This document shows, piece by piece, positions 45,403-53,468 of a stretch of DNA of 64,000 nucleotides (position 1 is the stretch's first letter; the number at the start of each line of letters is the position of its first letter). The notes under the pieces are model-generated. The model was given only the letters and a program-made list of their open reading frames with translations. It was not told the DNA's origin and did no database searches. Source of the stretch: Rhizobiales bacterium Ga0077545 (GTDB taxonomy: Bacteria; Pseudomonadota; Alphaproteobacteria; Rhizobiales; Methylopilaceae); assembly GCA_001464335.1 (NCBI GenBank), contig LNEV01000008.1, forward strand, positions 124,001-188,000, read 5' to 3'. Made by a program: the position numbers and the translations under genes.

Positions 45403-45858
45403 TTGACCGCCAACCGCAAAGATCTCATCTGCGGGCTCGTTTTCGTCGTCATCGGTCTTCTGTTCGCGGTCGGCTCCACCGATCTCGATATGGGAACGGC
45501 GACGCGCATGGGCCCAGGCTATTTCCCGATGGTCCTTGCCGGCCTTCTCATCCTGCTCGGCCTTATCATCGCGGGGAAGAGCTTCGGACAGCCTGACGCC
45601 GCAATTGGCGGCATTCCCTGGCGGGCGATGCTGCTCATCATTCCGGCGCTGTGCTTCTTCGGCTTCGCGGTGCGTGGCATCGGGCTCGTCCCGGGCATTT
45701 TCATCGTTGCGCTCGCGGCGAGTTTCGCCAGCAGCAAAATGACGCCCTTGCTCGCGGTGCTCCTGTCGGCGGGGCTCTCGATCTTCTGTTCGCTCGTCTT
45801 CGTGAAGGGGCTTGGGTTGCCGATTCAATTGATCGGTCCCTGGGTGAGGTTCTGGTAA
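45403..45858 (+). CDS. tctB: TTT small permease subunit
   Basis: A 151-residue membrane protein with four hydrophobic segments (LICGLVFVVIGLLFAVGS, MVLAGLLILLGLIIAG and two more). This and the GYFPM segment fit TctB. The TTG start at 45403 has GGGAGG exactly 7 bases upstream. An ATG-type frame extends upstream but would run through the terminator. The stop overlaps tctA by one base. Confidence 0.88.
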   Translation: MTANRKDLICGLVFVVIGLLFAVGSTDLDMGTATRMGPGYFPMVLAGLLILLGLIIAGKSFGQPDAAIGGIPWRAMLLIIPALCFFGFAVRGIGLVPGIFIVALAASFASSKMTPLLAVLLSAGLSIFCSLVFVKGLGLPIQLIGPWVRFW

Positions 45859-47372
45859 TGGAGCTTCTTTCAAATCTTGCGCTCGGCATCGCGACGGCCG
45901 GCGCTCCCGAAAACATCTTCTACTGTTTCCTCGGCGTTCTGCTCGGCACGCTCGTCGGTGTGCTGCCCGGCCTCGGGCCGACGGCGACGACCGCGATGTT
46001 GCTTCCCATCACCTTCGTCCTGCCGCCCACACCCGCGCTCATCATGCTGTCGGGCATCTATTACGGCGCGCAATATGGCGGTTCCACAACCGCGATCCTC
46101 ATCAACCTGCCGGGTGAAAGCTCATCCGCCGTCACCTCCATCGATGGCTATCAGATGGCGCGGCAGGGGCGGGCGGGGCAGGCTCTGGCCGCCGCAGCCA
46201 TTGGCTCGTTCTTCGCGGGCACATTTGCAACCTTCGTCATCGCGCTGGCCGCGCCGCCGCTGACGGAGATTGCGCTGCAATTCGGCCCGCCGGAATATTT
46301 CTCGCTGGTCGTTCTGGGCCTCGTCTGCTCGGTCGCGCTGGCGCACGGCTCGGTGATGAAGGCGCTCGCGATGATCGTGCTCGGGCTGATGCTCGGCCTT
46401 GTCGGTACGGACATCTACACCGGCGCGCCGCGCTTCACGCTGGACCGGCTCGAGCTTGCCGACGGGATCAATTTCGTCGCCGTGGCGGCGGGCGTGTTCG
46501 GTATTGCGGAAATCTTCCGCAATATGGAAAACGAGAACACGCGGGACGCGGTGATCGCGAAGGTCACCAGCCTGTGGCCGAGCCGCGAGGACTGGCGGCG
46601 CATGGTGGCTCCCATCCTGCGCGGCACCTTCCTCGGCTCGGCGCTCGGCATTCTGCCGGGCGGCGGCGCCATCCTTGCGAGCTTCGCGGCCTACACGGTC
46701 GAGAAGAAGGTTTCGAAATATCCCGAAGAGTTCGGCAAGGGCGCCATCGAGGGCGTTGCGGGCCCGGAAAGCGCGAACAATGCCGGCGCTCAGACGAGCT
46801 TCATTCCGATGCTCACGCTGGGCATCCCGTCCAATCCCGTGATGGCGCTGATGATCGGCGCGATGATCATTCAGGGCATCGTGCCCGGTCCGAACGTGGC
46901 GCGCGATCAGCCGGAACTGTTCTGGGGCATCATCGCCTCGATGTGGCTCGGCAATCTCATGCTCGTCATCCTGAACCTGCCGCTGATCGGCATCTGGGTG
47001 CGGCTGCTCCAGGTGCCCTATCACACGCTGTTTCCGGCCATCATCGCCTTCGCCTCGATCGGCGTGTATTCGGTCAACAGCAATGCCTTCGATCTGTACG
47101 CGGTGGCCCTGTTCGGCGTCGTCGGCTGGCTTCTGCTGAAGCTCGATTGCGAGCCCGCGCCGCTGCTGCTCGGTTTCGTCCTCGGGCCGCTCCTGGAAGA
47201 GCATCTGCGGCGCGCAATGATCATTTCGCGCGGCGATCCCATGATCTTCATCAACTTCTCCGAGCGTCCCATCAGCGCCGTGCTGCTCACTCTGGCAGCC
47301 ATCGCTCTCGTCATTGTGCTTCTGCCCAGCGTGGCCAAGAAGCGTGAAGAGGTCTTCGTCGAGGAAGATTGA
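45858..47372 (+). CDS. tctA: TTT large permease subunit
   Basis: A 504-residue permease with about 12 membrane segments. It has the two family signatures: [20 protein letters not shown] near residue 38, and [21 protein letters not shown] in the second half, followed by [28 protein letters not shown] (read in parts). It transports the substrate delivered by TctC using a cation gradient. It starts within the tctB stop. The hairpin at the end of the operon has no T-run. Confidence 0.95.
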   Translation: MELLSNLALGIATAGAPENIFYCFLGVLLGTLVGVLPGLGPTATTAMLLPITFVLPPTPALIMLSGIYYGAQYGGSTTAILINLPGESSSAVTSIDGYQMARQGRAGQALAAAAIGSFFAGTFATFVIALAAPPLTEIALQFGPPEYFSLVVLGLVCSVALAHGSVMKALAMIVLGLMLGLVGTDIYTGAPRFTLDRLELADGINFVAVAAGVFGIAEIFRNMENENTRDAVIAKVTSLWPSREDWRRMVAPILRGTFLGSALGILPGGGAILASFAAYTVEKKVSKYPEEFGKGAIEGVAGPESANNAGAQTSFIPMLTLGIPSNPVMALMIGAMIIQGIVPGPNVARDQPELFWGIIASMWLGNLMLVILNLPLIGIWVRLLQVPYHTLFPAIIAFASIGVYSVNSNAFDLYAVALFGVVGWLLLKLDCEPAPLLLGFVLGPLLEEHLRRAMIISRGDPMIFINFSERPISAVLLTLAAIALVIVLLPSVAKKREEVFVEED

Positions 47373-47403
47373 ACGGCCCCGCGCCTTGAGTGCGGGGCCG
47401 TTC
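47371..47403 (+). terminator. Hairpin after tctA
   Basis: GAACGGCCCCGC and GCGGGGCCGTTC form a perfect 12-bp stem over a 9-nt loop, starting at the tctA stop codon. It lacks a T-tract, so it may end transcription weakly or protect the 3' end. Confidence 0.6.
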
Positions 47404-47465
47404 GACCCCATATCCGTGCTTTGAAGCCGCCGGGGGGCGAACTTCCAATCTGGAGGCCTTCAGGG

Positions 47466-47876
47466 ATGAAGCGACTGATATCGACTGCCCTCAGCTGCGC
47501 GCTTGTTTTCACAGGAATGGGAATGGCAGCGCCTGCCTTTGCGCAGGCCCCCTCAATGCCGACGATCTGGTCTTCGAGCCAGTCTGACACGGCGCGGACG
47601 GAGCAGGTCCAGCACCGCCGCCACTACAGAGGCCATCGCGGGCATTATCGCGGCCGCTATCACGGCCCGCGCCGTTATTATGGTTATCGCCGCCACAACA
47701 ACGGCGCAGCGGTCGCGGCGGGCGTTCTGGGCCTCGCGGCGGGCGCAGCCATCGCGGCTGGCGCAAATCGCGGTTATTCGGACAGCCACTCCTATTGCGC
47801 GTCTCGCTTCCGCTCCTACGACCCGCGGTCGGGGACCTATCTGGGCTATGACGGCTACCGTCACGCCTGCCCGTAA
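47466..47876 (+). CDS. BA14K-family secreted protein
   Basis: A 136-residue protein with a signal peptide (MKRLISTALSCALVFTG, cleavage near PAFAQ). A His/Arg/Tyr-rich low-complexity region (RRHYRGHRGHYRGRYHG) and a hydrophobic Ala/Gly stretch (AAVAAGVLGLAAGAAIAAGA) follow. The C-terminal BA14K core is CASRFRSYDPRSGTYLGYDG, ending YRHACP. BA14K proteins of Brucella are immunoreactive and lectin-like; the role here is unknown. A second, frameshifted copy follows 150 bp downstream. Confidence 0.88.
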   Translation: MKRLISTALSCALVFTGMGMAAPAFAQAPSMPTIWSSSQSDTARTEQVQHRRHYRGHRGHYRGRYHGPRRYYGYRRHNNGAAVAAGVLGLAAGAAIAAGANRGYSDSHSYCASRFRSYDPRSGTYLGYDGYRHACP

Positions 47877-47894
47877 CACTTCGGGCGTTTCTTC

Positions 47895-47922
47895 AGGCCG
47901 CTCCTTCGGGGGCGGCCTTTTT
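47895..47922 (+). terminator. Terminator after the first BA14K gene
   Basis: AGGCCGCTCC and GGGGCGGCCT pair over 10 bp (one G-U) around a TTCG tetraloop, followed by TTTTTC. Confidence 0.9.
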
Positions 47923-48023
47923 CGTGCGCAGCGCAGGGCGCAGTGCGAGAAGATTGCCCATTAGGACAGATTATCATAGCTTGCGCCGGGGCGTGGGACC
48001 GATTGATCAAGGGAATCAACCGT

Positions 48024-48399
48024 ATGAAGATGTTCATATCCACGCTTCTGGGCTGTTCGCTGGCTGTTTCGAGCATTGTTGTCCCGGCGTCCGCCAACGG
48101 CGCCATGCCGACCATCTGGGGGGCCTCCAGGGCCGATGCGCCCGTGGCCGAGCAGGCGCAGCATCGCCGCCACCACCGCCACCATGGTCATCGCCACCGC
48201 CATCGCGGATATGGCGGCGCCGCAGCAGCGGCCGGCATTATCGGGCGCAGCCATCGCAGCCGGTGCCGCGGAGCGTGACCGCGAGCGCTATTACGCGGAT
48301 CGCGAATGGGACGAATACTGCTTCTCGAAATACAGATCCTACGATCCGCGCACGGGCACCTATCTGGGGCATGACGGCTATCGTCATCCCTGCCGCTAA
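48024..48399 (+). pseudogene. Frameshifted BA14K-family paralogue
   Basis: The 5' part encodes a signal peptide (MKMFISTLLGCSLAVSS), then MPTIWGASRADAPVAEQAQH, closely matching the neighbour at 47466. The frame then meets a stop at 48276-48278. The +1 frame carries the conserved C-terminus (SGAAIAAGAAERDRERY, then YDPRTGTYLGHDG and YRHPCR). Deleting one G from the GGG at 48243-48245 restores one continuous frame, IIGAAIAAGA, in register with the intact paralogue. It is either a recent pseudogene, a sequencing error or a slippage site. Confidence 0.8.
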
Positions 48400-48412
48400 G
48401 GCTCGGGAATTC

Positions 48413-48443
48413 AAAAGGCCGCCCTTCCTGAAGCGGCCTTTTT
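48413..48443 (+). terminator. Terminator after the frameshifted BA14K copy
   Basis: AAAAGGCCGC and GCGGCCTTTTT form a stem over a 10-nt loop with flanking A and T runs. Confidence 0.85.
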
Positions 48444-48535
48444 CTTTGTCGCATGAGTGGAGGGAAGGGGTAGACACGCCCTGCGGTGTCTGTTACCTCC
48501 ACGACCCGCGCGAAGTTCAAAGCTTCGCACACGGC

Positions 48536-48611
<76 letters not shown>

Positions 48612-48703
48612 AATCTTCCCCAATACCGAAGATGAAGGTGTTGACCTCGCCGTGCCGAAGGGCACAGGCGGCCTCTCCGCAGCGTGCCACCAGATGCGCC
48701 GTT

Positions 48704-49297
48704 TTACGGAATCTTCCGCATATCCACGCCGAGCGTGATCACGCCGATATTGACCGGTCCGCTGACGATCGGAAGCGACACGACCGCGAGGTCGCGGCCC
48801 GAGCCATCGGCGTTTTCTTCCAACTCCGAGACGATCACCGCATCTTCCGTGTTCGGCAGAATGTCCTGCCACTGAAGCTCATCGCCCTGGAAAAAATCGG
48901 CGGTCATCGCCGTCTGCCCGACATTCCAGCCAAGTCCGTCGATCACCAGGATTTCCGTAATGGCGCCGCCCGGCGCCTCGGCTCTGCGTTCCTCCAGCCA
49001 GTCTGAAACGGCGTTCTGCGTAATGGCCTCGACAAGGCCGCCTTTCGTGCGGTCGGCGGCTTCGTCGCGCCAGCGGCGGTCGAGCGCGCGCTGTTCGTTC
49101 CAGTCGAGGCGGCTGTGCGATTTCGTCGATTCGCGAAGAACCGAATGCAGCATCGCATCGGATGCGAAACCGGCAACGAAGCTGCGCGCATAGGCTTCGG
49201 CGCGTTGCGCGTGCTCCATCCCGGCTTGCGGCTGTGTCTGGGCGCCCGCAGATGTAAGGCTGGCAAATGTAATGATGAAAGCTGCGGCCAGTCTCAT
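48704..49297 (-). CDS. Secreted Cache-like sensor-domain protein, copy 1
   Basis: A 197-residue protein with a signal peptide (MRLAAAFIITFASLTSAGA). The segment GLGWNVGQTAMTADFFQGDE, then VSLPIVSGPVNIGVITLGVD, matches the second copy at 49383-50048 and resembles the closing strands of PDC/Cache extracellular sensor domains. No membrane anchor, kinase, cyclase or methyl-accepting region follows, so it is a stand-alone periplasmic domain. The start at 49297 has GGGGA 6 bases upstream. It is in tandem, downstream of copy 2 and behind that gene's terminator. Confidence 0.7.
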   Translation of the reverse strand: MRLAAAFIITFASLTSAGAQTQPQAGMEHAQRAEAYARSFVAGFASDAMLHSVLRESTKSHSRLDWNEQRALDRRWRDEAADRTKGGLVEAITQNAVSDWLEERRAEAPGGAITEILVIDGLGWNVGQTAMTADFFQGDELQWQDILPNTEDAVIVSELEENADGSGRDLAVVSLPIVSGPVNIGVITLGVDMRKIP

Positions 49298-49329
49298 GCG
49301 TGTCCCCGTAGTCCAGACGTCAAGAAGAA

Positions 49330-49351
49330 AAGGGCGGCCGAAGCCGCCCTT
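49330..49351 (-). terminator. Terminator between the two Cache-like genes
   Basis: AAGGGCGGC and GCCGCCCTT pair over 9 bp around a 4-nt loop. On the minus strand it is followed by TTTCTTCTTG, so it ends the 49383-50048 transcript. Confidence 0.85.
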
Positions 49352-49382
49352 GTAAGTCACTGTGACAGGTTGTTTGTGAAAA

Positions 49383-50048
49383 TCACTTCACCTTGCTGAC
49401 ATCGACGCCGATCGTAACCGCGCCGATGTTCTTGTCGCCGTCCTTGATCGGCAGCGACACGTGCGAGTAACGCACGCCGTCTTCCTCGACGATCGGCAGC
49501 ACTTCGACCTCGTTCGGATCGCCCGAAGCGAAGGTCTTCTGCCACTTGCCTTCATCGCCCTGATAATAGTCGGAGGTGCCGCCGGTCTGGCCGACGTTCC
49601 AGCCCCAGCCGTCCATCACGAAGATTTCGGTCACGGCGCCCTTTGGCTCGGCCTTCTCCATCTGCTCGATGAGGAACTTCGAGGCCGCGCTCTCGCGAGT
49701 TGCCTTGATCAGGGCTTCACCCTTTTTCAGGTTTTCTTCCGGCGAGTCCGTGGTCAGTTCGACGAGCGAGTCGGCCGCCTTCTTTTCCTTGTCGGCGCCG
49801 CTCTTGGCCACACGCCACTGGCTGTCGATCACCGTGACGTCGTCGAACGAATACTTCTTGGTCTTGGCGGTCGAGGCTTTGACGGCTTCGATCAGCTTGG
49901 GGTCATTGCCCCATTTTGCCAGGAAGTCGCGGGCGTATTTCTCGACCGCGGGGCTGGGCATTTCTTCCTTCTTGTCCTGGGCAAAGGCGCAGGTCCCACC
50001 CACCGCCAGAGACAAAGCGACAAGCGAAGCGAGCTTAAATTTCTGCAT
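49383..50048 (-). CDS. Secreted Cache-like sensor-domain protein, copy 2
   Basis: A 221-residue protein with a signal peptide (MQKFKLASLVALSLAVGG, cleavage near AFAQD). A Lys-rich helical region follows (ALIKATRESAASKFLIEQM), then the shared core TEIFVMDGWGWNVGQTGGTS, DYYQGDEGKWQKTF and VSLPIKDGDKNIGAVTIGVD. This is paralogous to the gene at 48704-49297. The pattern suggests a stand-alone PDC/Cache-type ligand-binding domain; the ligand and any partner receptor are unknown. Its upstream region carries unusual repeats (50068-50181). Confidence 0.72.
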   Translation of the reverse strand: MQKFKLASLVALSLAVGGTCAFAQDKKEEMPSPAVEKYARDFLAKWGNDPKLIEAVKASTAKTKKYSFDDVTVIDSQWRVAKSGADKEKKAADSLVELTTDSPEENLKKGEALIKATRESAASKFLIEQMEKAEPKGAVTEIFVMDGWGWNVGQTGGTSDYYQGDEGKWQKTFASGDPNEVEVLPIVEEDGVRYSHVSLPIKDGDKNIGAVTIGVDVSKVK

Positions 50049-50067
50049 AATTCGCGTTTCCCCCTAA

Positions 50068-50181
50068 GAAGAGCTTTTTGATGCTCTTTAGTTTGAAGAG
50101 CTTGGATGCTCTCCTGGACGTCAGCCTAGCACAAAGTATCACACCAAGATCAAGGGGTTCTTCGTGTAGAACTGACGTCCA
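50068..50181. repeat. Direct and inverted repeats upstream of Cache-like copy 2
   Basis: GAAGAGCTTTTTGATGCTCT (50068-50087) and GAAGAGCTTGGATGCTCT (50095-50112) are near-identical direct repeats, each able to fold with AGAGC/GCTCT arms. Further upstream, TGGACGTCAG (50115-50124) is exactly inverted as CTGACGTCCA (50172-50181), each containing the palindrome GACGTC. All of it lies in the 157-bp gap before the start at 50048, as candidate operators or 5'-leader structures. Confidence 0.6.
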
Positions 50182-50205
50182 TCCTAACGGGGAGAAAACA
50201 AATGT

Positions 50206-50436
50206 TCAGGCGGCCCTGCCAAGTACGGGAAGGTCGCTGCGCCCAGCCTCCGCAGGGGGCGCGTTCAGCGCCTTGCGGATCGCCTTGTGGGCGTCGTCCG
50301 GGGTCGCGAATCGGCGGCCATCCAGCCCGAAGGCGCGGGGTATGGCCGCGTGAAAGCGGTAGCTCTTGCCATCTTCGTCGCGCGCCACGATGCCAACCGC
50401 GTTGCCGCCGACTTCGATCACGTAAACGTCCGACAT
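50206..50436 (-). CDS. Small conserved-looking protein of unknown function
   Basis: A 76-residue protein starting MSDVYVIEVGGNAVGIVARD. The rest reads YRFHAAIPRAFGLDGRRFAT followed by PDDAHKAIRKAL, a compact alternation of strands and a final helix. GGAG lies 8 bases before the ATG at 50436. No signal peptide or membrane helix is present, so it is probably cytoplasmic. No family is assigned. The codon bias matches its neighbours, which supports it as a real gene. Confidence 0.65.
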   Translation of the reverse strand: MSDVYVIEVGGNAVGIVARDEDGKSYRFHAAIPRAFGLDGRRFATPDDAHKAIRKALNAPPAEAGRSDLPVLGRAA

Positions 50437-50648
50437 GGGTCTACTCCGGTTTCCGGAAACTCTCGTAGCGGAGCAATATGACAGGCCGATATTGCGCCGC
50501 GCTTGCCGAACACGCGGACCATCTGGAAGTTCCATCACATTCTTATGATTAGTTTTTTCCGGCCACTGGCCCCTTTTGGGAAATCCCCGGAAGCGTCCCC
50601 CCGCTCGGGGCGGCGCTGCCTCTCGGTCGCGGTGCCTGAGCGCGGCTC

Positions 50649-51581
50649 ATGCTGAGGGGCATCCTCTTCAAGATCATTTCGGCCTTCTGCTTCACGCTGA
50701 TGGCGGCCTTGATCCGCTGGGTCGGCGAGGATGCCCCGACGGGCCAGATCCTGTTCGCGCGCAGCTTCTTTGCCCTGCTGCCTTTGATGCTGTGGCTGGC
50801 CGCGCAGCGGCAGATCGGCGCCGTCCGCACCTCCCGTCTCGGCGGCCATGTCCTGCGCTCGTCGATCGGCACCGTGTCCATGTTCTGCATGTTCTCGGCG
50901 CTGTCGCGCCTGTCCCTGCCGGACGCGACCATGATCCACTACACGAGCCCGCTGATAACGGTTCTGATCGCCGCGGCCGTGCTGGGGGAGCCTCTGCGGC
51001 TGCCGCGCATGGTGGCGGTGTTTCTCGGCCTCGCCGGGGTCGCGCTCATGCTGTGGCCGCATCTGGCCGATGGCACGTTGCTGCGCGTGCTGGCATCCGG
51101 AGGCGGGGAGGCGGACCGCGTCACGGAAGGCATGCTGTTTGCGCTGGCTGGCGCCTTCACCACGGCCTGCGCGATGATCCAGATCCGGCGTCTTGTGCAG
51201 ACCGAGACCACGGCCTCCATCGTCTTCTGGTTCACGATCATTTCGGCGGCGATCGGTCTGGCCACCTTGCCGTGGGGCTGGGTCTGGCCCGATCCGGCCA
51301 TGGCGGCCGCTCTGGTCGCAATCGGCATTTTCGGCGGCATCGGCCAGATCTTCCTGACCTCGGGTTACCGCTATGCGGAGGCCTCCGTCATCGCGCCCTT
51401 TGAATACACCAGCCTCATCTGGGCGCTTTCCATCGGCTGGTTCGCGTTCAGCGACCTTCCGGACTGGTTTGCGCTGGCGGGCGGCATCGTCGTCATCCTG
51501 TCGGGCATCCTCGTCATCCGCGACGAGCGTCGCCGGGGCATCGAGCGGGCCCGCGCCCGTCAGGCGGACACAGAAGTCTAG
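50649..51581 (+). CDS. EamA/DMT-family transporter
   Basis: A 310-residue membrane protein with ten hydrophobic helices in two EamA repeats. The first repeat includes LIRWVGEDAPTGQILFARSF and DATMIHYTSPLITVLIAAAVLGEPL, and the second includes FLTSGYRYAEASVIAPFEYTSLIW, matching the conserved proline/tyrosine helix of the family. It is probably an exporter of a small metabolite; the substrate is unknown. A short gap then leads to the TPP riboswitch of thiD, so it is not obviously a thiamine gene. Confidence 0.88.
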   Translation: MLRGILFKIISAFCFTLMAALIRWVGEDAPTGQILFARSFFALLPLMLWLAAQRQIGAVRTSRLGGHVLRSSIGTVSMFCMFSALSRLSLPDATMIHYTSPLITVLIAAAVLGEPLRLPRMVAVFLGLAGVALMLWPHLADGTLLRVLASGGGEADRVTEGMLFALAGAFTTACAMIQIRRLVQTETTASIVFWFTIISAAIGLATLPWGWVWPDPAMAAALVAIGIFGGIGQIFLTSGYRYAEASVIAPFEYTSLIWALSIGWFAFSDLPDWFALAGGIVVILSGILVIRDERRRGIERARARQADTEV

Positions 51582-51637
51582 CTGGGCCCGCCCCGCGCAT
51601 CTTGCGTGTCTGCGCCGTGACCTTTATGTGACGCGCA

Positions 51638-51750
51638 TCTGCTTGGGGTGCGCGTTTTCCTGTCCGAAGGCGCGCTGAGAGGCATGGGCCATCCCGGTCC
51701 GACGCCAACCCACGAACCTGATCCGGGTCATGCCGGCGGAGGAAAGCGGG
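51638..51750 (+). promoter_or_regulatory. TPP riboswitch (THI element) controlling thiD
   Basis: The conserved core is present: GGGGTGC (51645-51651), CGCTGAGAGG (51673-51682), then ACCCACGAACCTGATCCGGGT (read in parts, around 51709-51728), and TGCCGGCGGAGGAAAG (51731-51746). P1 pairs TCTGCTT (51638-51644) with AAGCGGGA (51744-51751). The GCGGGA immediately before the thiD ATG is part of the P1 3' strand, so thiamine pyrophosphate would hide the ribosome-binding site. Control is therefore probably translational, and there is no terminator after the aptamer. Confidence 0.95.
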
Positions 51751-51753
51751 ACG

Positions 51754-52572
51754 ATGGCACAGACCTCTTCCACGATACCGATTGCACTCACGATTGCGGG
51801 CACCGATCCGTCGGGCGGCGCTGGCATTCAGGCCGATCTGAAAACCTTTTCGGCGCTCGGCGTCTATGCAGCGACCGTCATTACGGCGCTCGTCGCCCAG
51901 AACACGATGGGCGTGCGCTCGATCCACGACGTGCCGCCGCCCTTCATCGCCGAACAGCTTGCCTCGGTGTTCGACGATCTCGACGTCAAGGCCGTGAAGA
52001 TCGGCATGCTTTCGCAGCCCGCCGTCATCGAGACGGTGGCAGCCTCGCTCGAGCGCTATCGGGCGAAAACCATCGTGCTCGATCCCGTCATGGTCGCGGC
52101 GTCCGGCGACAGCCTGCTTGTTCCCGAAGCGGTCGATGCGCTGCGCACATTGCTCATCCCCAAGGCACTCGTCATTACGCCGAACATGCCGGAAGCCGCC
52201 GTCCTGCTCGGCGAGGACATGGCGGAAAACGAAGCTGACATGATCCGCCAGGCGGAGGCGCTTCTGGCCCTTGGCCCGCGCGCGGTGCTTCTGAAGGGCG
52301 GGCATGGGCACGGCGGCGAAAGCACCGACATCCTGATCGACGAGACCGGCCTCAGCCGCTTCACCGCGCGCCGCGTCGCCACGCAGAACACCCACGGCAC
52401 CGGGTGCACGTTGTCCTCGGCCATTGCTGCGGGCCTCGCGCACGGCAAGCCGCTGCGCACGGCGGTCTCGGATGCCAAGGCCTATATCAGCGCCGCCATC
52501 GCGGCCTCGGACGATCTGTCGGTCGGCCACGGCCACGGCCCCGTCCACCATTTCCACGCCCTCTGGGCGTGA
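51754..52572 (+). CDS. thiD: Hydroxymethylpyrimidine/phosphomethylpyrimidine kinase
   Basis: A 272-residue ribokinase-fold enzyme that phosphorylates HMP and HMP-P for thiamine synthesis. It shows IALTIAGTDPSGGAGIQADLK (read in parts) at the N-terminus, then KIGML and the catalytic loop TQNTHGTGCTLSSAIAAGLA near residue 215. The start at 51754 is set by the riboswitch, which ends 3 bases earlier; an in-frame ATG 24 bases upstream lies inside the aptamer. No other thiamine gene is adjacent. Confidence 0.96.
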   Translation: MAQTSSTIPIALTIAGTDPSGGAGIQADLKTFSALGVYAATVITALVAQNTMGVRSIHDVPPPFIAEQLASVFDDLDVKAVKIGMLSQPAVIETVAASLERYRAKTIVLDPVMVAASGDSLLVPEAVDALRTLLIPKALVITPNMPEAAVLLGEDMAENEADMIRQAEALLALGPRAVLLKGGHGHGGESTDILIDETGLSRFTARRVATQNTHGTGCTLSSAIAAGLAHGKPLRTAVSDAKAYISAAIAASDDLSVGHGHGPVHHFHALWA

Positions 52573-52583
52573 GCCCCGGACGA

Positions 52584-52601
52584 CTGTCACAATAGCGTTA
52601 T
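52584..52601 (+). promoter_or_regulatory. Candidate Pho box
   Basis: CTGTCAC (52584-52590), AATA, then GCGTTAT (52595-52601) matches the PhoB layout of two 7-bp repeats 11 bp apart. The first repeat is perfect and the second has 4 of 7 positions of CTGTCAT. It lies in the short gap between thiD and the metallophosphoesterase gene. The function of the downstream genes supports phosphate control, but the second repeat is weak. Confidence 0.45.
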
Positions 52602-52607
52602 GCGGCC

Positions 52608-53447
52608 ATGCTTTCTGACCGCATGACGACTGTCCGACCCGAGAATCGCCGCGTTCGGAGCCTTTTCATCTCCGACATCCATCTTGGCACCAAAGGGTGC
52701 CAGGCGCAGCTTTTCCTCGATTTTCTGCGGGTTCACGACGCCGACACGATCTACCTAGTCGGCGACATCGTCGATGGCTGGCGCCTCAGGTCCGGCTGGT
52801 ACTGGCCGCAGCTCCACAACGACGTCGTGCAGAAAATGCTCCGCAAGGCCCGTCAGGGCACGCGGATCCTCTACATTCCCGGCAATCACGACGAATTCCT
52901 GCGCGATTATTACGGGTCGCATTTCGGCGGCATCGAGGTCGTCGAGCAGGCGATCCACGAAGGCGCGGACGGGCGGCGCTATCTCGTCATTCACGGCGAT
53001 TTCTTCGACATGGTGGTGCGCCACGCCAAATGGCTCGCTTTCCTCGGCGACTGGGCCTATGTCAGCGCGCTCGGCGTCAGCACCTATATCAATGTGGTGC
53101 GCCGCAAACTGGGGCTCACCTATTGGTCGCTGTCCGCCTGGGCCAAGCTCAAGGTCAAGAACGCGGTCAATTTCATTTCCGAGTTCGAAGAAGCCCTTTC
53201 GGGCGAGGCGCAGCGGCTCGGCTGCGACGGCGTCATTTGCGGCCACATCCATCATGCGGCCATGCACGATATGCACGGCGTTCGTTACATCAACACAGGC
53301 GACTGGGTTGAAAGCTGCACCGCGGTGGCCGAGAATTTCGACGGTACGTTCGAAATCATCCGTTGGACACGTTCGGTCCGTCTTCTCCAGGACGACATCG
53401 AGCGGGAGGAAGCCGCTCTTTCCGATGCCGCACGCAGCGCCGCCTGA
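52608..53447 (+). CDS. plcP: Calcineurin-like phosphoesterase, probable phospholipase PlcP
   Basis: A 279-residue metallophosphoesterase. The metal ligands are in SDIHLGTKGC, VGDIVDGWRL, PGNHDEFLRD, IHGDFFDMV and CGHIHHAAMH. Generic annotation would call it UDP-2,3-diacylglucosamine diphosphatase (LpxH-like). However, YWPQLHNDVVQKMLRKARQG and YWSLSAWAKLKVKNAVNFIS are, as I recall, typical of the PlcP branch, which removes the headgroup from phospholipids during phosphate starvation. The adjacent glycosyltransferase and upstream Pho-box-like site support this. The start could instead be ATG at 52623; neither has a clear RBS. Confidence 0.75.
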   Translation: MLSDRMTTVRPENRRVRSLFISDIHLGTKGCQAQLFLDFLRVHDADTIYLVGDIVDGWRLRSGWYWPQLHNDVVQKMLRKARQGTRILYIPGNHDEFLRDYYGSHFGGIEVVEQAIHEGADGRRYLVIHGDFFDMVVRHAKWLAFLGDWAYVSALGVSTYINVVRRKLGLTYWSLSAWAKLKVKNAVNFISEFEEALSGEAQRLGCDGVICGHIHHAAMHDMHGVRYINTGDWVESCTAVAENFDGTFEIIRWTRSVRLLQDDIEREEAALSDAARSAA

Positions 53448-53468
53448 TCCCGCGACACGAAAGTCTTC

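Noticed and set aside
52608-53447. Assigning the phosphoesterase to lipid A synthesis (LpxH)
   Set aside because: The shared calcineurin motifs do not separate the families. The adjacent glycosyltransferase and lack of lpx neighbours favour PlcP, though this is not proven.
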